The notes under the pieces were generated by a model. It did not search any database and was not told the DNA's origin. It worked only from the letters and a program-made list of their open reading frames with translations. A DNA stretch of 13,006 nucleotides from DAIMZM01 sp036733985 (GTDB lineage: Bacteria; Bacillota; Dehalobacteriia; UBA4068). The stretch covers positions 1 through 13,006 of the forward strand of contig DAIMZM010000071.1 of the NCBI GenBank assembly GCA_036733985.1, in the 5' to 3' direction. The first letter of the stretch is position 1. Every line of letters begins with the position of its first letter. Made by a program: the position numbers and the translations under genes. This document shows positions 7,565 to 13,006 of the stretch, piece after piece.

Positions 7565-7622
7565 AAAGTCCCCCCTTCCGATATAATATTTAATTAAAAT
7601 TATACAAAAAGAGGCGCATTTT
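7565..7622. promoter_or_regulatory. shared divergent promoter region between the csp operon and the sleC-like gene
   Basis: The two germination transcription units start head to head with 58 bases between their start codons. The space contains the csp ribosome binding site (minus, about 7567-7577), an A/T-only core (7581-7603) with TATAAT-like strings on both strands, and GAGGCG (7611-7616) before the sleC-like ATG. Promoters for at least one side must lie here or inside the opposite gene. Sporulation sigma factors are expected from known biology, but I cannot assign a specific -35/-10 pair. Confidence 0.45.
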
Positions 7623-8876
7623 ATGACTAACGGCAATAATATTCTTACCGCTTTCGGCAGATTCCAGGTTTTTGTCTATGGGATGGATATGGGCATGCCC
7701 ATCAGCGGCGCGGTGGTGCGGATCACCCCGGACAACGATATCCAGCATATCATGGCCGAGCTGATCACCGATACTTCGGGAAAAACCGAAACCATTGAGC
7801 TGGCGGCGCCGCCCCTGGAATATTCCCTGCAGCCGGGGAGCCCCCGGCCCTACAGCGAGTACGACGTGAATGTGACCGCCCCCGGCTTTACCTCCGCCGT
7901 GATCGAGAATGTGCAGATCCTGCCGGATAACCTTTCTTATCTCACGGTGCGGATGTTCCCGGAAATCACCAGCAGGGCGCCGGTGAAATCCATCTCCATC
8001 GCCCCCCATACCCTCTATTTTCCCTACCCGCCGAAAATCCCCGAATCCGCGGTGAAGGAGCTGCCGCCGGCGGACCAATTTGTGGTGCTGCCCCAGGTGG
8101 TGGTGCCGGAATTCATCATTGTCCATGACGGGGTGCCCACCAATGCCGCGGCCCCCAACTACTGGATACCCTTTAACGATTACATCAAAAACGTGGCCAG
8201 CAGCGAAATCTATTCCACCTGGCCGGAGAGCGCCATCCGCGCCAATGTGCTGGCCATCCTCTCCTTCACCCTGAACCGGGTCTATACCGAATGGTACCGC
8301 AACCAGGGGTTTCCTTTTACCATCACCAGCTCCACGGCTTTTGACCAGAAGTTCATTTATGGCCGCAATTTCTATGATCCCATCTCCCTGGTGGTGGATG
8401 AGCTCTTCGCCACCTATGTGACCAAACCCAATATCCGCCAGCCCCTGTTCACCCAGTATTGCGACGGCGCCAATACCATCTGCCCGGAATGGCTGTCCCA
8501 ATGGGGTTCCAAAGACCTGGGGGAACAGGGCTACAGCGAGATCGAGATCCTCCGCTACTATTACGGCCAGGAGATCTTTCTCCAAACCGCCCAGAGAGTG
8601 GAGGGGGTGCCGGTATCCTTTCCCGGCGAGCCTTTGCAGCTGGGCGCCACCGGCCCCAATGTGATGACCATCCAAACCCAGCTGAACGCCATCTCCAATA
8701 ATTTTCCCGCCATTCCCAAGATCCGGGTGGACAGCGTTTACAGCGAACAGACCAGGGACGCGGTGGAAACTTTTCAGGAAGTCTTTGACCTGCCGGTCAC
8801 CGGCGTGGTGGACTATGCCACCTGGTACCAGATTTCCCGGGTTTATGTGGCCGTGACCAGGCTGGCGGAATTATAA
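7623..8876 (+). CDS. sleC: SleC-like spore cortex-lytic enzyme (SpoIID-type domain plus peptidoglycan-binding domain)
   Basis: The 417-residue product has three parts. A beta-sandwich, carboxypeptidase-regulatory-like N-terminus (about 10-112, PISGAVVRITPDND...SLTVRMFP type) fits the SleC prosequence. A SpoIID/LytB-type domain lies at about 160-318 (PEFIIVHDGVP, PFNDYIKNVASSEIY, WPESAIRANVLAILSF, LSQWGS, ILRYYYG). A peptidoglycan_binding_1 repeat lies at about 334-404 (LQLGATGPNVMTIQTQL, TRDAVETFQEVFDLPVTGVVD). Glu202 in WPESAIRAN aligns with the glutamate held to be catalytic in SpoIID lytic transglycosylases. SleC is stored as a zymogen in clostridial spores, cut by Csp protease, and then degrades cortex peptidoglycan. 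The likely cleavage zone is the linker near residues 147-160 (PPADQFVVLPQVVVPEF). GAGGCG precedes the ATG. It is divergent from three Csp subtilases, which strongly supports the germination role. Confidence 0.8.
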   Translation: MTNGNNILTAFGRFQVFVYGMDMGMPISGAVVRITPDNDIQHIMAELITDTSGKTETIELAAPPLEYSLQPGSPRPYSEYDVNVTAPGFTSAVIENVQILPDNLSYLTVRMFPEITSRAPVKSISIAPHTLYFPYPPKIPESAVKELPPADQFVVLPQVVVPEFIIVHDGVPTNAAAPNYWIPFNDYIKNVASSEIYSTWPESAIRANVLAILSFTLNRVYTEWYRNQGFPFTITSSTAFDQKFIYGRNFYDPISLVVDELFATYVTKPNIRQPLFTQYCDGANTICPEWLSQWGSKDLGEQGYSEIEILRYYYGQEIFLQTAQRVEGVPVSFPGEPLQLGATGPNVMTIQTQLNAISNNFPAIPKIRVDSVYSEQTRDAVETFQEVFDLPVTGVVDYATWYQISRVYVAVTRLAEL

Positions 8877-8878
8877 AA

Positions 8879-8935
8879 GCCAGGCCGCCTTAACAGCCTG
8901 GGCAAAAAAAGAAAGCCGGCAACTGCCGGTTTTCT
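8879..8935. terminator. terminator hairpins between the convergent sleC-like and ABC-transporter units
   Basis: There are two stem-loops. AAAGCCGGC (8912-8920) / GCCGGTTTT (8925-8933) has a 4-base loop and is followed by TTTC on the plus strand and TTTCTTTTTTT on the minus strand. CCAGGC (8880-8885) / GCCTGG (8896-8901) is followed by CTTTTAT when read on the minus strand. Together they can stop sleC transcription on plus and, more strongly, the transporter operon on minus. Confidence 0.8.
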
Positions 8936-8940
8936 GGCGT

Positions 8941-9663
8941 CTATAACACTTTGGAAAGGAAATCGATCAGCCTAGGATGCTGGGGTCGGCTGAAAAAGGC
9001 CTGGGGCTCCCCGGCCTCCACGATTTTGCCCTCGTCCAGGAACAGCACCTTGGTGCCCACTTCCCGGGCAAAGCCCATCTCATGGGTGACCACTACCATG
9101 GTCATGCCGTCCGCCGCCAATTCCCGCATCAGCTCCAGCACCTCGCCGACCATTTCCGGGTCCAGGGCCGACGTGGGCTCGTCGAACAGCATCACCTGGG
9201 GATTCATGGCCAGGGCCCGCAGGATGGCGATGCGCTGCTTCTGGCCGCCGGACAGCATATTGGGGTAAGTCTCCGCCTTATCGGTGAGGCCGATGCGGCT
9301 CAGAAGCTCATCCGCCCTGGCGTCCGCCTGGGCCGGGCTCAGCAGCTTCAGCTCCACCGGGGCCAGGGTGATGTTCTTCCGCACCGTCAAATGGGGGAAC
9401 AGGTTGAAATTCTGGAAGACCATGCCCATTTTTTCCCGCACCTGGTTGAGGGGGCTGCCCGGGGCGGTGATTTCCCTGCCGTCAAAGTAGATCTGCCCGG
9501 AAGTGGGCGTCTCCAGCAGGTTCAGGCAGCGGAGGAAGGTGCTTTTGCCGGAGCCGGAAGGGCCGATGACCACGATCTTCTCGCCTTTTTCGATTTTGCA
9601 GCTGATATCCCTCAGCACTGCCTGCTGGCCAAAGGATTTGCATAAGTTTTTAACCTCGATCAC
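8941..9663 (-). CDS. amino-acid ABC transporter ATP-binding protein (GlnQ/ArtP family)
   Basis: The 240-residue product is a single ABC ATPase domain with Walker A GPSGSGKS (34-41), Q-loop Gln84 (VFQNFNLFPHLTV, a hallmark of polar amino-acid importers), signature LSGGQ (137-141), Walker B VMLFDE (157-162), D-loop SALDPE and H-loop His194 (VVTHEMGFAR). It energises uptake with the permease and binding protein encoded upstream. I chose the GTG at 9663: it follows AAGGAGG at a normal distance and begins the conserved IEVKNLCKSFG. A longer in-frame reading from an ATG at 9789 would be the permease read in another frame. The start overlaps the permease end by 14 bases, indicating translational coupling. 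Substrate is not assignable from the ATPase. Confidence 0.92.
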   Translation of the reverse strand: MIEVKNLCKSFGQQAVLRDISCKIEKGEKIVVIGPSGSGKSTFLRCLNLLETPTSGQIYFDGREITAPGSPLNQVREKMGMVFQNFNLFPHLTVRKNITLAPVELKLLSPAQADARADELLSRIGLTDKAETYPNMLSGGQKQRIAILRALAMNPQVMLFDEPTSALDPEMVGEVLELMRELAADGMTMVVVTHEMGFAREVGTKVLFLDEGKIVEAGEPQAFFSRPQHPRLIDFLSKVL

Positions 9664-10381
9664 CCCGGCGCAGCCTCCTTTCCATGAGCTTAAATAATTG
9701 GGAAACGCCGAAGACCAGGATGAAATAGACCAAGGCGATGAACAGCAGGGAGAAATAAGGCTCCAGGGTGCGGGTGCGGATATAGTCACCGGCCCGTGCC
9801 AGATCCATCACGGTGATATAGCCGGCTACCGAGGTTTCTTTCAGCAGCACCACGAATTCATTGCCCAGGGCGGGCAGGATATTCTTGATGGCCTGGGGCA
9901 GGATGATCAGGCGCATGGTGCGGCTATGAGACAGGCCCAGGGAGCGCCCGGCCTCCATCTGGCCGATATCCACCGCCAGAATGCCGGCGCGGACGATTTC
10001 CGCCACATAAGCCCCGGAATTGATGCCAAAGGTGACCATGGCCACAATCAGCGGGTTCTGGGAGGAAATGAAGACGATATAATACATAATCAGCAGCTGC
10101 ACCACCACCGGCGTGCCCCGGAAAACAGCCAGATACAGGCCGGAGAGGCGGTTCAGCAGCCGGGCCTTGCCGGTTTGGCTGTGATAAACGCGAACCACAG
10201 CCACCAGAGAACCGATGACTGTGCCGATGATCACCGCGGAAACAGCAATGATGATGGTATTGGAAAAACCGTATAAGAACATCTTATAGCGGTTTTCCTG
10301 GATAAACGTAATGAAAAACTGGTACTGTATCCAGTCAAAAGAACTTGTCAAAGCGTATTCCAGCTCATTGATTAAGTTCAT
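9650..10381 (-). CDS. amino-acid ABC transporter permease (HisM/GlnP family)
   Basis: The 243-residue inner-membrane protein has about five hydrophobic segments (roughly 38-66, 84-105, 108-128, 168-190, 206-228). The conserved cytoplasmic EAA loop, EAGRSLGLSHSRTMRLIILPQA (about 143-164), docks on the ATPase. FRGTPVVVQLL (88-98) and LKETSVAGYI (180-189) are signatures of the His/Glu/Gln/Arg permease family. I use the ATG at 10381, preceded by AGGGGAAGG, rather than the in-frame ATG at 10453, because the longer version adds 24 residues across the intergenic stem-loop and lacks a good RBS. A single permease gene suggests a homodimeric transmembrane unit. Confidence 0.92.
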   Translation of the reverse strand: MNLINELEYALTSSFDWIQYQFFITFIQENRYKMFLYGFSNTIIIAVSAVIIGTVIGSLVAVVRVYHSQTGKARLLNRLSGLYLAVFRGTPVVVQLLIMYYIVFISSQNPLIVAMVTFGINSGAYVAEIVRAGILAVDIGQMEAGRSLGLSHSRTMRLIILPQAIKNILPALGNEFVVLLKETSVAGYITVMDLARAGDYIRTRTLEPYFSLLFIALVYFILVFGVSQLFKLMERRLRRGDRG

Positions 10382-10406
10382 GGCAACACCTTCCCCTATT
10401 GAAACC

Positions 10407-10478
10407 GCCCGCAGCACTGAGGAAACGCTGCGGGCAGCTTGAGCAACATTCAATCAAAGTCCGGGTATGCCCGGCTTT
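10407..10478 (-). promoter_or_regulatory. two intercistronic stem-loops between binding-protein and permease genes
   Basis: Stem 1 is AAAG-CCGGG (10456-10465, one bulged T) / CCCGG-CTTT (10470-10478). Stem 2 is a perfect 9-base GCCCGCAGC (10407-10415) / GCTGCGGGC (10427-10435). They lie in the 158-base gap of the operon and lack a long T run. They may partly stop transcription or protect the 3' end of the upstream message, which would give more binding protein than membrane parts. That role is inference. Confidence 0.5.
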
Positions 10479-10539
10479 CAATCACCAGCACCCAGCACCC
10501 TTGGCTTTAATTTTTACAAATTAAATTCCGCGGTTAAAT

Positions 10540-11334
10540 TTATGAAGAGAAATCAATGACCCATTGCTCGATCTGATTTTCCGCATTCAGCTTGGCAATC
10601 ACATCATTGACAATGGCCAGCAGGTCTTCATTGCCCTTGGGCACGGCCACGCCGTATTCCTCGCTGGCGATGGAGCCGTCGGCATAGGTCAGTTCCACAG
10701 CCTTCAGGCCTTCGTTTTTGTCGGCAATGCTCTGAGCCACATATTGGTCCATGATCACCGCGCTGACTTTACCGTTCTTCAAGTCCAGGGTGGCTTCCAG
10801 GGCGCTGGGATATTCGGTGAAGCTGGCGCCGCTATCCTTCAGCACGCCCGCTTCGCCATTGATCTCGTCCTCAATAAGGAAAGAGCCGGTATAGCCCTTG
10901 CCCACGCCAATGGCCAGGCCGGCCAGATCTTCCACCGTAACCACAGCGGAGTCTTCCGGCAGGATCAGATACTGGACGGAATTGATATAGGGGTCTGAGA
11001 AATCCACGCTCTTCTTGCGTTCTTCGGTAATAGACAGGCCGGAGATACCAAGATCACCCTTGCCGCCCTTGATGGACATGGCGATGGCGTCGAAATTGGC
11101 GGACTGGAATTCCACCGTCACGCCCAACTCGTCGGCGATCGCCTTGGCCAGCTCAATATCCGAACCTTCCGGGCCGTTTTCGCCCATGTACTCAAAAGGC
11201 GGGAAATTCGGGTCGGTGTAGACCACGATTTTGCCGGCTTTCTGGATCGCTTCCAGTTTGCCGCCGGTATTGGCGCAAGCCAACAGGCTGATGGACAGAG
11301 CCAGTACGGTTAAAACGATCAGTAGCTTTTTCAT
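10540..11334 (-). CDS. amino-acid ABC transporter substrate-binding lipoprotein (family 3 SBP)
   Basis: The 264-residue product starts with a lipoprotein signal, MKKLLIVLTVLALSISLLAC, so Cys20 would be lipidated and the protein anchored outside the membrane. The mature part is a bacterial extracellular solute-binding family 3 domain: GKIVVYTDPNFPPFEYM (34-50), GSDIELAKAIADELG (57-71), FDAIAMSIKGGKGDLGISGLSITEERKKSVDFSDPY (81-116) and VIMDQYVA (193-200). Arg106 and Asp197 sit where family members bind the alpha-carboxyl and alpha-amino groups of the amino acid. The exact amino acid is not predictable. The start at 11334 follows GGAGAAGGG; an ATG at 11349 is in frame but sits at the RBS. It is the first gene of the operon, directly behind a strong promoter. 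Confidence 0.92.
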   Translation of the reverse strand: MKKLLIVLTVLALSISLLACANTGGKLEAIQKAGKIVVYTDPNFPPFEYMGENGPEGSDIELAKAIADELGVTVEFQSANFDAIAMSIKGGKGDLGISGLSITEERKKSVDFSDPYINSVQYLILPEDSAVVTVEDLAGLAIGVGKGYTGSFLIEDEINGEAGVLKDSGASFTEYPSALEATLDLKNGKVSAVIMDQYVAQSIADKNEGLKAVELTYADGSIASEEYGVAVPKGNEDLLAIVNDVIAKLNAENQIEQWVIDFSS

Positions 11335-11373
11335 AATACCCTTCTCCATTTATGTATGTTATTCAGTGCTGCT

Positions 11374-11402
11374 ATTATAGCACCCCCTGCTGGAAAATGC
11401 AA
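11374..11402 (-). promoter_or_regulatory. strong sigma-A promoter of the amino-acid ABC transporter operon
   Basis: On the minus strand, TTGCAT (11402-11397), a 17-base spacer and a perfect TATAAT (11379-11374) lie about 40 bases upstream of the ATG at 11334. A short GTGCT/AGCAC repeat flanks the -10, possibly an operator half-site pair. Confidence 0.8.
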
Positions 11403-11520
11403 TGCCTGCGTAAAATTTTTTCATTTTCGTAAATATTTATGCAGTAAAGCGGCGGGAACCGCTTAACGATAAAAAAAGTTACAGAAAACAAAAAAATTTT
11501 TGTAAGGTTCTCAACTTATC

Positions 11521-11549
11521 TGTACAAAATGCTTTTATTATAGTATGAT
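11521..11549 (+). promoter_or_regulatory. putative upstream promoter, flanked by two TGTACA palindromes
   Basis: TGTACA (11521-11526) serves as a 4-of-6 -35, followed by 17 bases and TATGAT (11544-11549). A-tract DNA lies upstream (11488-11503). TGTACA occurs again at 11551-11556, 30 bases (about three helical turns) from the first, so the pair could also be protein-binding sites. Confidence 0.45.
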
Positions 11550-11609
11550 ATGTACATAAAGAAACCGTAAATTATCAAAGCTAACGCGTGTAAGATAAAC
11601 AACAGGGCC

Positions 11610-11748
11610 TATGGCGGTTTAAGCAGCCTGACGCCATAAACCCGGCAGGCGGCGCATGCGCGGCAGCCTGTTTGATCAGGGCGGCCTGAACGCCGTCTTT
11701 AAGCGCGGCCAGCTGTTAGATAGGCTTCTGCCAGGTCTTATAACCTGG
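11610..11748 (+). other. series of stem-loops, possible structured leader or small RNA
   Basis: Three clear stems lie in 139 bases: TATGGCG (11610-11616) / CGCCATA (11632-11638); CAGGC (11646-11650) / GCCTG (11666-11670), enclosing the palindrome GCGCATGCGC; and CCAGGT (11731-11736) / ACCTGG (11743-11748). They lie downstream of the first promoter and upstream of the second. No T-run terminator follows. I recognise no known RNA family. Confidence 0.3.
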
Positions 11749-11777
11749 GCTCCCCTGGCCGGACAGGCCTGGCGTCC

Positions 11778-11806
11778 TTGACAAAGGGGGAGAAGTGTAT
11801 TATGAT
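11778..11806 (+). promoter_or_regulatory. sigma-A promoter of the BMP lipoprotein gene
   Basis: A perfect TTGACA (11778-11783), exactly 17 bases, then TATGAT (11801-11806). The start is predicted near 11813, giving a leader of about 110 bases. That leader contains a stable hairpin: AGCGGC (11833-11838) / GCCGCT (11845-11850), extended by GGGG (11824-11827) / CCCC (11854-11857). Confidence 0.75.
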
Positions 11807-11822
11807 AGGCCTTATCCTATCA
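11803..11822. promoter_or_regulatory. operator-like palindrome over the -10 and start site
   Basis: TGATAGG (11803-11809) and CCTATCA (11816-11822) form a perfect 7-base inverted repeat with a 6-base centre. It begins inside the -10 and spans the predicted start of transcription. That position is typical of a repressor site; the predicted transcript would begin inside it, so an RNA hairpin role is less likely. Confidence 0.6.
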
Positions 11823-11922
11823 GGGGGACGGGAGCGGCCGGATTGCCGCTTCGCCCCATCAAGAAGGGTGCCTCGTCGCACTGGCGTTAAAATAAGGGAA
11901 GAAAATTGAAGGAGGAGTACAA

Positions 11923-13006
11923 ATGAAGAAATGGCTTGTAATAGCTTTGGCGCTTGTTTTGGTGATGGCTTTGGTCGCCTGTAACAACCAGGCTCCCGCG
12001 GACGAGCCTGCCGGGGAAGAGACCCCGGCCGATGTTAACGAACCCGCTGCCGAAGGCCCGGTGGCCCGGGAAGCCCGGGAACCCATTGCCGCGGCAGACC
12101 TGAAGATCGGCGTGATCCTGGTTCATGATGAGAACTCCGGTTATGACCTGGCCCATATCGAAGGCATCAAGGGCGCCATGGCCAATCTGGGGGTCGCCGA
12201 TAGCCAGGCGGTTTTCAAGTACAATATTCCTGAGGACGAAACCTGCTACGACACGGCTGTAGACCTGGCTGAGCAAGGCTGCCATATCGTCATTTCCGAC
12301 AGCTACGGCCACCAGTCCCATATGATGGCTGCCGCCGCCGAGTATCCGGAAGTGATCTTTTTGGCCTGCACCGGCGATACCGCCGCTTTTGAGCCGGTGC
12401 CCAATGTGGCCAATATCTTCCCCTACACCTTCCAGAGCCGCTATGTTTCCGGCGTGGTGGCCGGCCTGAAGCTTCAGGAGCTGATGGACGCCGGCACCGT
12501 CACCGATCCCTATGTGGGCTATGTGGGCGCTTATCCCTACGCGGAAGTGGTCTCCGGCTACACCGCCTTCTTCCTGGGCATCCGCAGCATCGTGCCGGAA
12601 GCCCATATGGATGTGCAGTATACCAATTCCTGGTATGATCCGGTTGCCGAAGGCGAGGCTGCCAATGCCCTGATGAGCAAAGGCTGCGCCATCATCGGCC
12701 AGCACGCGGACTCCACCGGCGCGCCCTCCGCGGTGCAGGCTGCCAAGGACAGCGGCAAAGTGGTTTACAGCGTGGGCTATAACATCGATATGCTTTCCGT
12801 AGCCCCCACCGCCGCATTGACCTCCGCCCAGAACAACTGGGTGGCCCTGTATACCCCCACCATTGAGCGGATGATCACCGGCGAAGTGATGCCCGCCGAC
12901 TTTGCCCTGGGCTATGACCACGACGCCGTGATGATCTCCAAGCTGGGCGAAAGCTGCGCCCCCGGCACTGCCGAGAAAGTTGAAGAAGTGATCGCGGCCC
13001 TGAAGG
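11923..13006 (+). CDS. BMP/PnrA-family substrate-binding lipoprotein (cut by window edge)
   Basis: 361 codons are visible and the frame is open at the window end. The lipoprotein signal MKKWLVIALALVLVMALVAC ends at Cys20, followed by an acidic, Pro/Ala-rich linker (about 21-58). The BMP domain follows: IGVILVHDENSGYDLAHIEGI (62-82), ISDSYGHQSHMMAAAAEYPEV (124-144), FQSRYVSGVVAGLKL (170-184), GYVGAYPYAEVVSGYTAFFLGI (199-220), IIGQHADSTGAPSAVQ (257-272), YSVGYNIDM (282-290). Members of this family (PnrA, BmpA, Med) bind nucleosides outside the membrane and usually pair with a BmpABC/NupABC-type ATPase and two permeases, which would be expected downstream of the window. GGAGG (11911-11915) sets the start. 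The ligand is inferred from family only. Residues are nearly complete; little of the C-terminus is missing. Confidence 0.88.
   Translation, partial: MKKWLVIALALVLVMALVACNNQAPADEPAGEETPADVNEPAAEGPVAREAREPIAAADLKIGVILVHDENSGYDLAHIEGIKGAMANLGVADSQAVFKYNIPEDETCYDTAVDLAEQGCHIVISDSYGHQSHMMAAAAEYPEVIFLACTGDTAAFEPVPNVANIFPYTFQSRYVSGVVAGLKLQELMDAGTVTDPYVGYVGAYPYAEVVSGYTAFFLGIRSIVPEAHMDVQYTNSWYDPVAEGEAANALMSKGCAIIGQHADSTGAPSAVQAAKDSGKVVYSVGYNIDMLSVAPTAALTSAQNNWVALYTPTIERMITGEVMPADFALGYDHDAVMISKLGESCAPGTAEKVEEVIAALK

Larger units (their letters stand above)
11403..11922 (+). other. 520-base gene-free regulatory stretch before the BMP lipoprotein gene
   Basis: No supported protein gene lies here. The first part (11403-11510) is A/T-rich with A tracts and one small stem AAGCGG/CCGCTT (11447-11464). 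A first promoter is at 11521-11549. Bases 11600-11777 are GC-rich and full of inverted repeats. A second, better promoter is at 11778-11806 with an operator-like palindrome. The stretch ends with a structured leader and GGAGG (11911-11915). I compared it by eye with known riboswitch signatures (purine, TPP, FMN, cobalamin, lysine, T-box, guanidine, ZTP) and found no match. Confidence 0.6.

Noticed and set aside
7601..7608. TATACAAA, resembling a sporulation sigma-E -10, on the plus strand before the sleC-like gene
   Set aside because: Transcription starting from it would begin at or inside the GAGGCG ribosome binding site, leaving no usable leader, and no good -35 is present.
7565..7636. Upstream start at 7636 for the first subtilase
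   Set aside because: It would overlap the divergent gene's start region and add 24 hydrophobic residues mimicking a signal peptide. The ATG at 7564 has a strong ribosome binding site and Csp proteins lack signal peptides.
7590..8675. Minus-strand open frame of 361 codons opposite the sleC-like gene
   Set aside because: Antisense shadow; the plus-strand protein has clear SpoIID and peptidoglycan-binding domains and the antisense product is His/Gly-rich without motifs.
11656..11781. Small plus-strand frame of 41 codons starting MRGSLFDQGG in the structured leader
   Set aside because: No convincing ribosome binding site, its start lies inside a GCGCATGCGC stem, and the stop overlaps the -35 of the next promoter. 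Chance opening in GC-rich DNA is likelier.
11887..12921. Minus-strand open frame of 344 codons at the right end
   Set aside because: Antisense shadow of the BMP-family lipoprotein gene, whose signal peptide and family motifs are unambiguous.

Overview
The window looks like chromosome of an endospore-forming, GC-rich member of the Clostridia, probably an uncultured gut-type lineage. The evidence is a set of clostridial spore-germination genes (three Csp-type subtilases and a SleC-type cortex hydrolase), Firmicutes-style ribosome binding sites (GGGAGG, AGGAGG), lipoproteins with short LxAC lipoboxes, rho-independent terminators, and sigma-A promoters with 17-base spacers. Codons are strongly G/C-ending. 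I see no mobile element, CRISPR array, tRNA or rRNA.

Layout. 1-282 (minus) is the start of a PLP-dependent aminotransferase cut by the window edge. 553-1206 (plus) is a GntR-type helix-turn-helix protein fused to an RCK_C (TrkA_C) domain, the architecture of the c-di-AMP-responsive repressor BusR, with its own promoter and terminator. 1441-2253 (plus) is a DapB-family reductase of lysine/diaminopimelate synthesis with a palindrome-rich promoter and leader. 2435-7564 (minus) is a three-gene operon of paralogous Csp-type subtilases. 7623-8876 (plus) is a SleC-like spore cortex-lytic enzyme, head to head with that operon across 58 bases. 8941-11334 (minus) is a polar amino-acid ABC importer (binding lipoprotein, permease, ATPase) behind a strong promoter. 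11403-11922 is a gene-free regulatory stretch with two plus-strand promoters, a run of stem-loops and an operator-like palindrome. 11923-13006 (plus) is a BMP/PnrA-family lipoprotein cut by the window edge.

How the genes fit together. The centre of the window is a self-contained germination cassette. In clostridia, Csp proteases packed in the spore cut the SleC proenzyme, which then degrades cortex peptidoglycan. Here the first two subtilases keep Asp-His-Ser. The third, last in the operon, has Gly in place of the catalytic Ser within an otherwise intact full-length protein, so it should be a pseudoprotease. This matches what is known of the germinant-signalling pseudoprotease CspC of Clostridioides difficile. 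The flanking genes (regulator, dapB, two nutrient-uptake systems) look like ordinary housekeeping functions with individual promoters.
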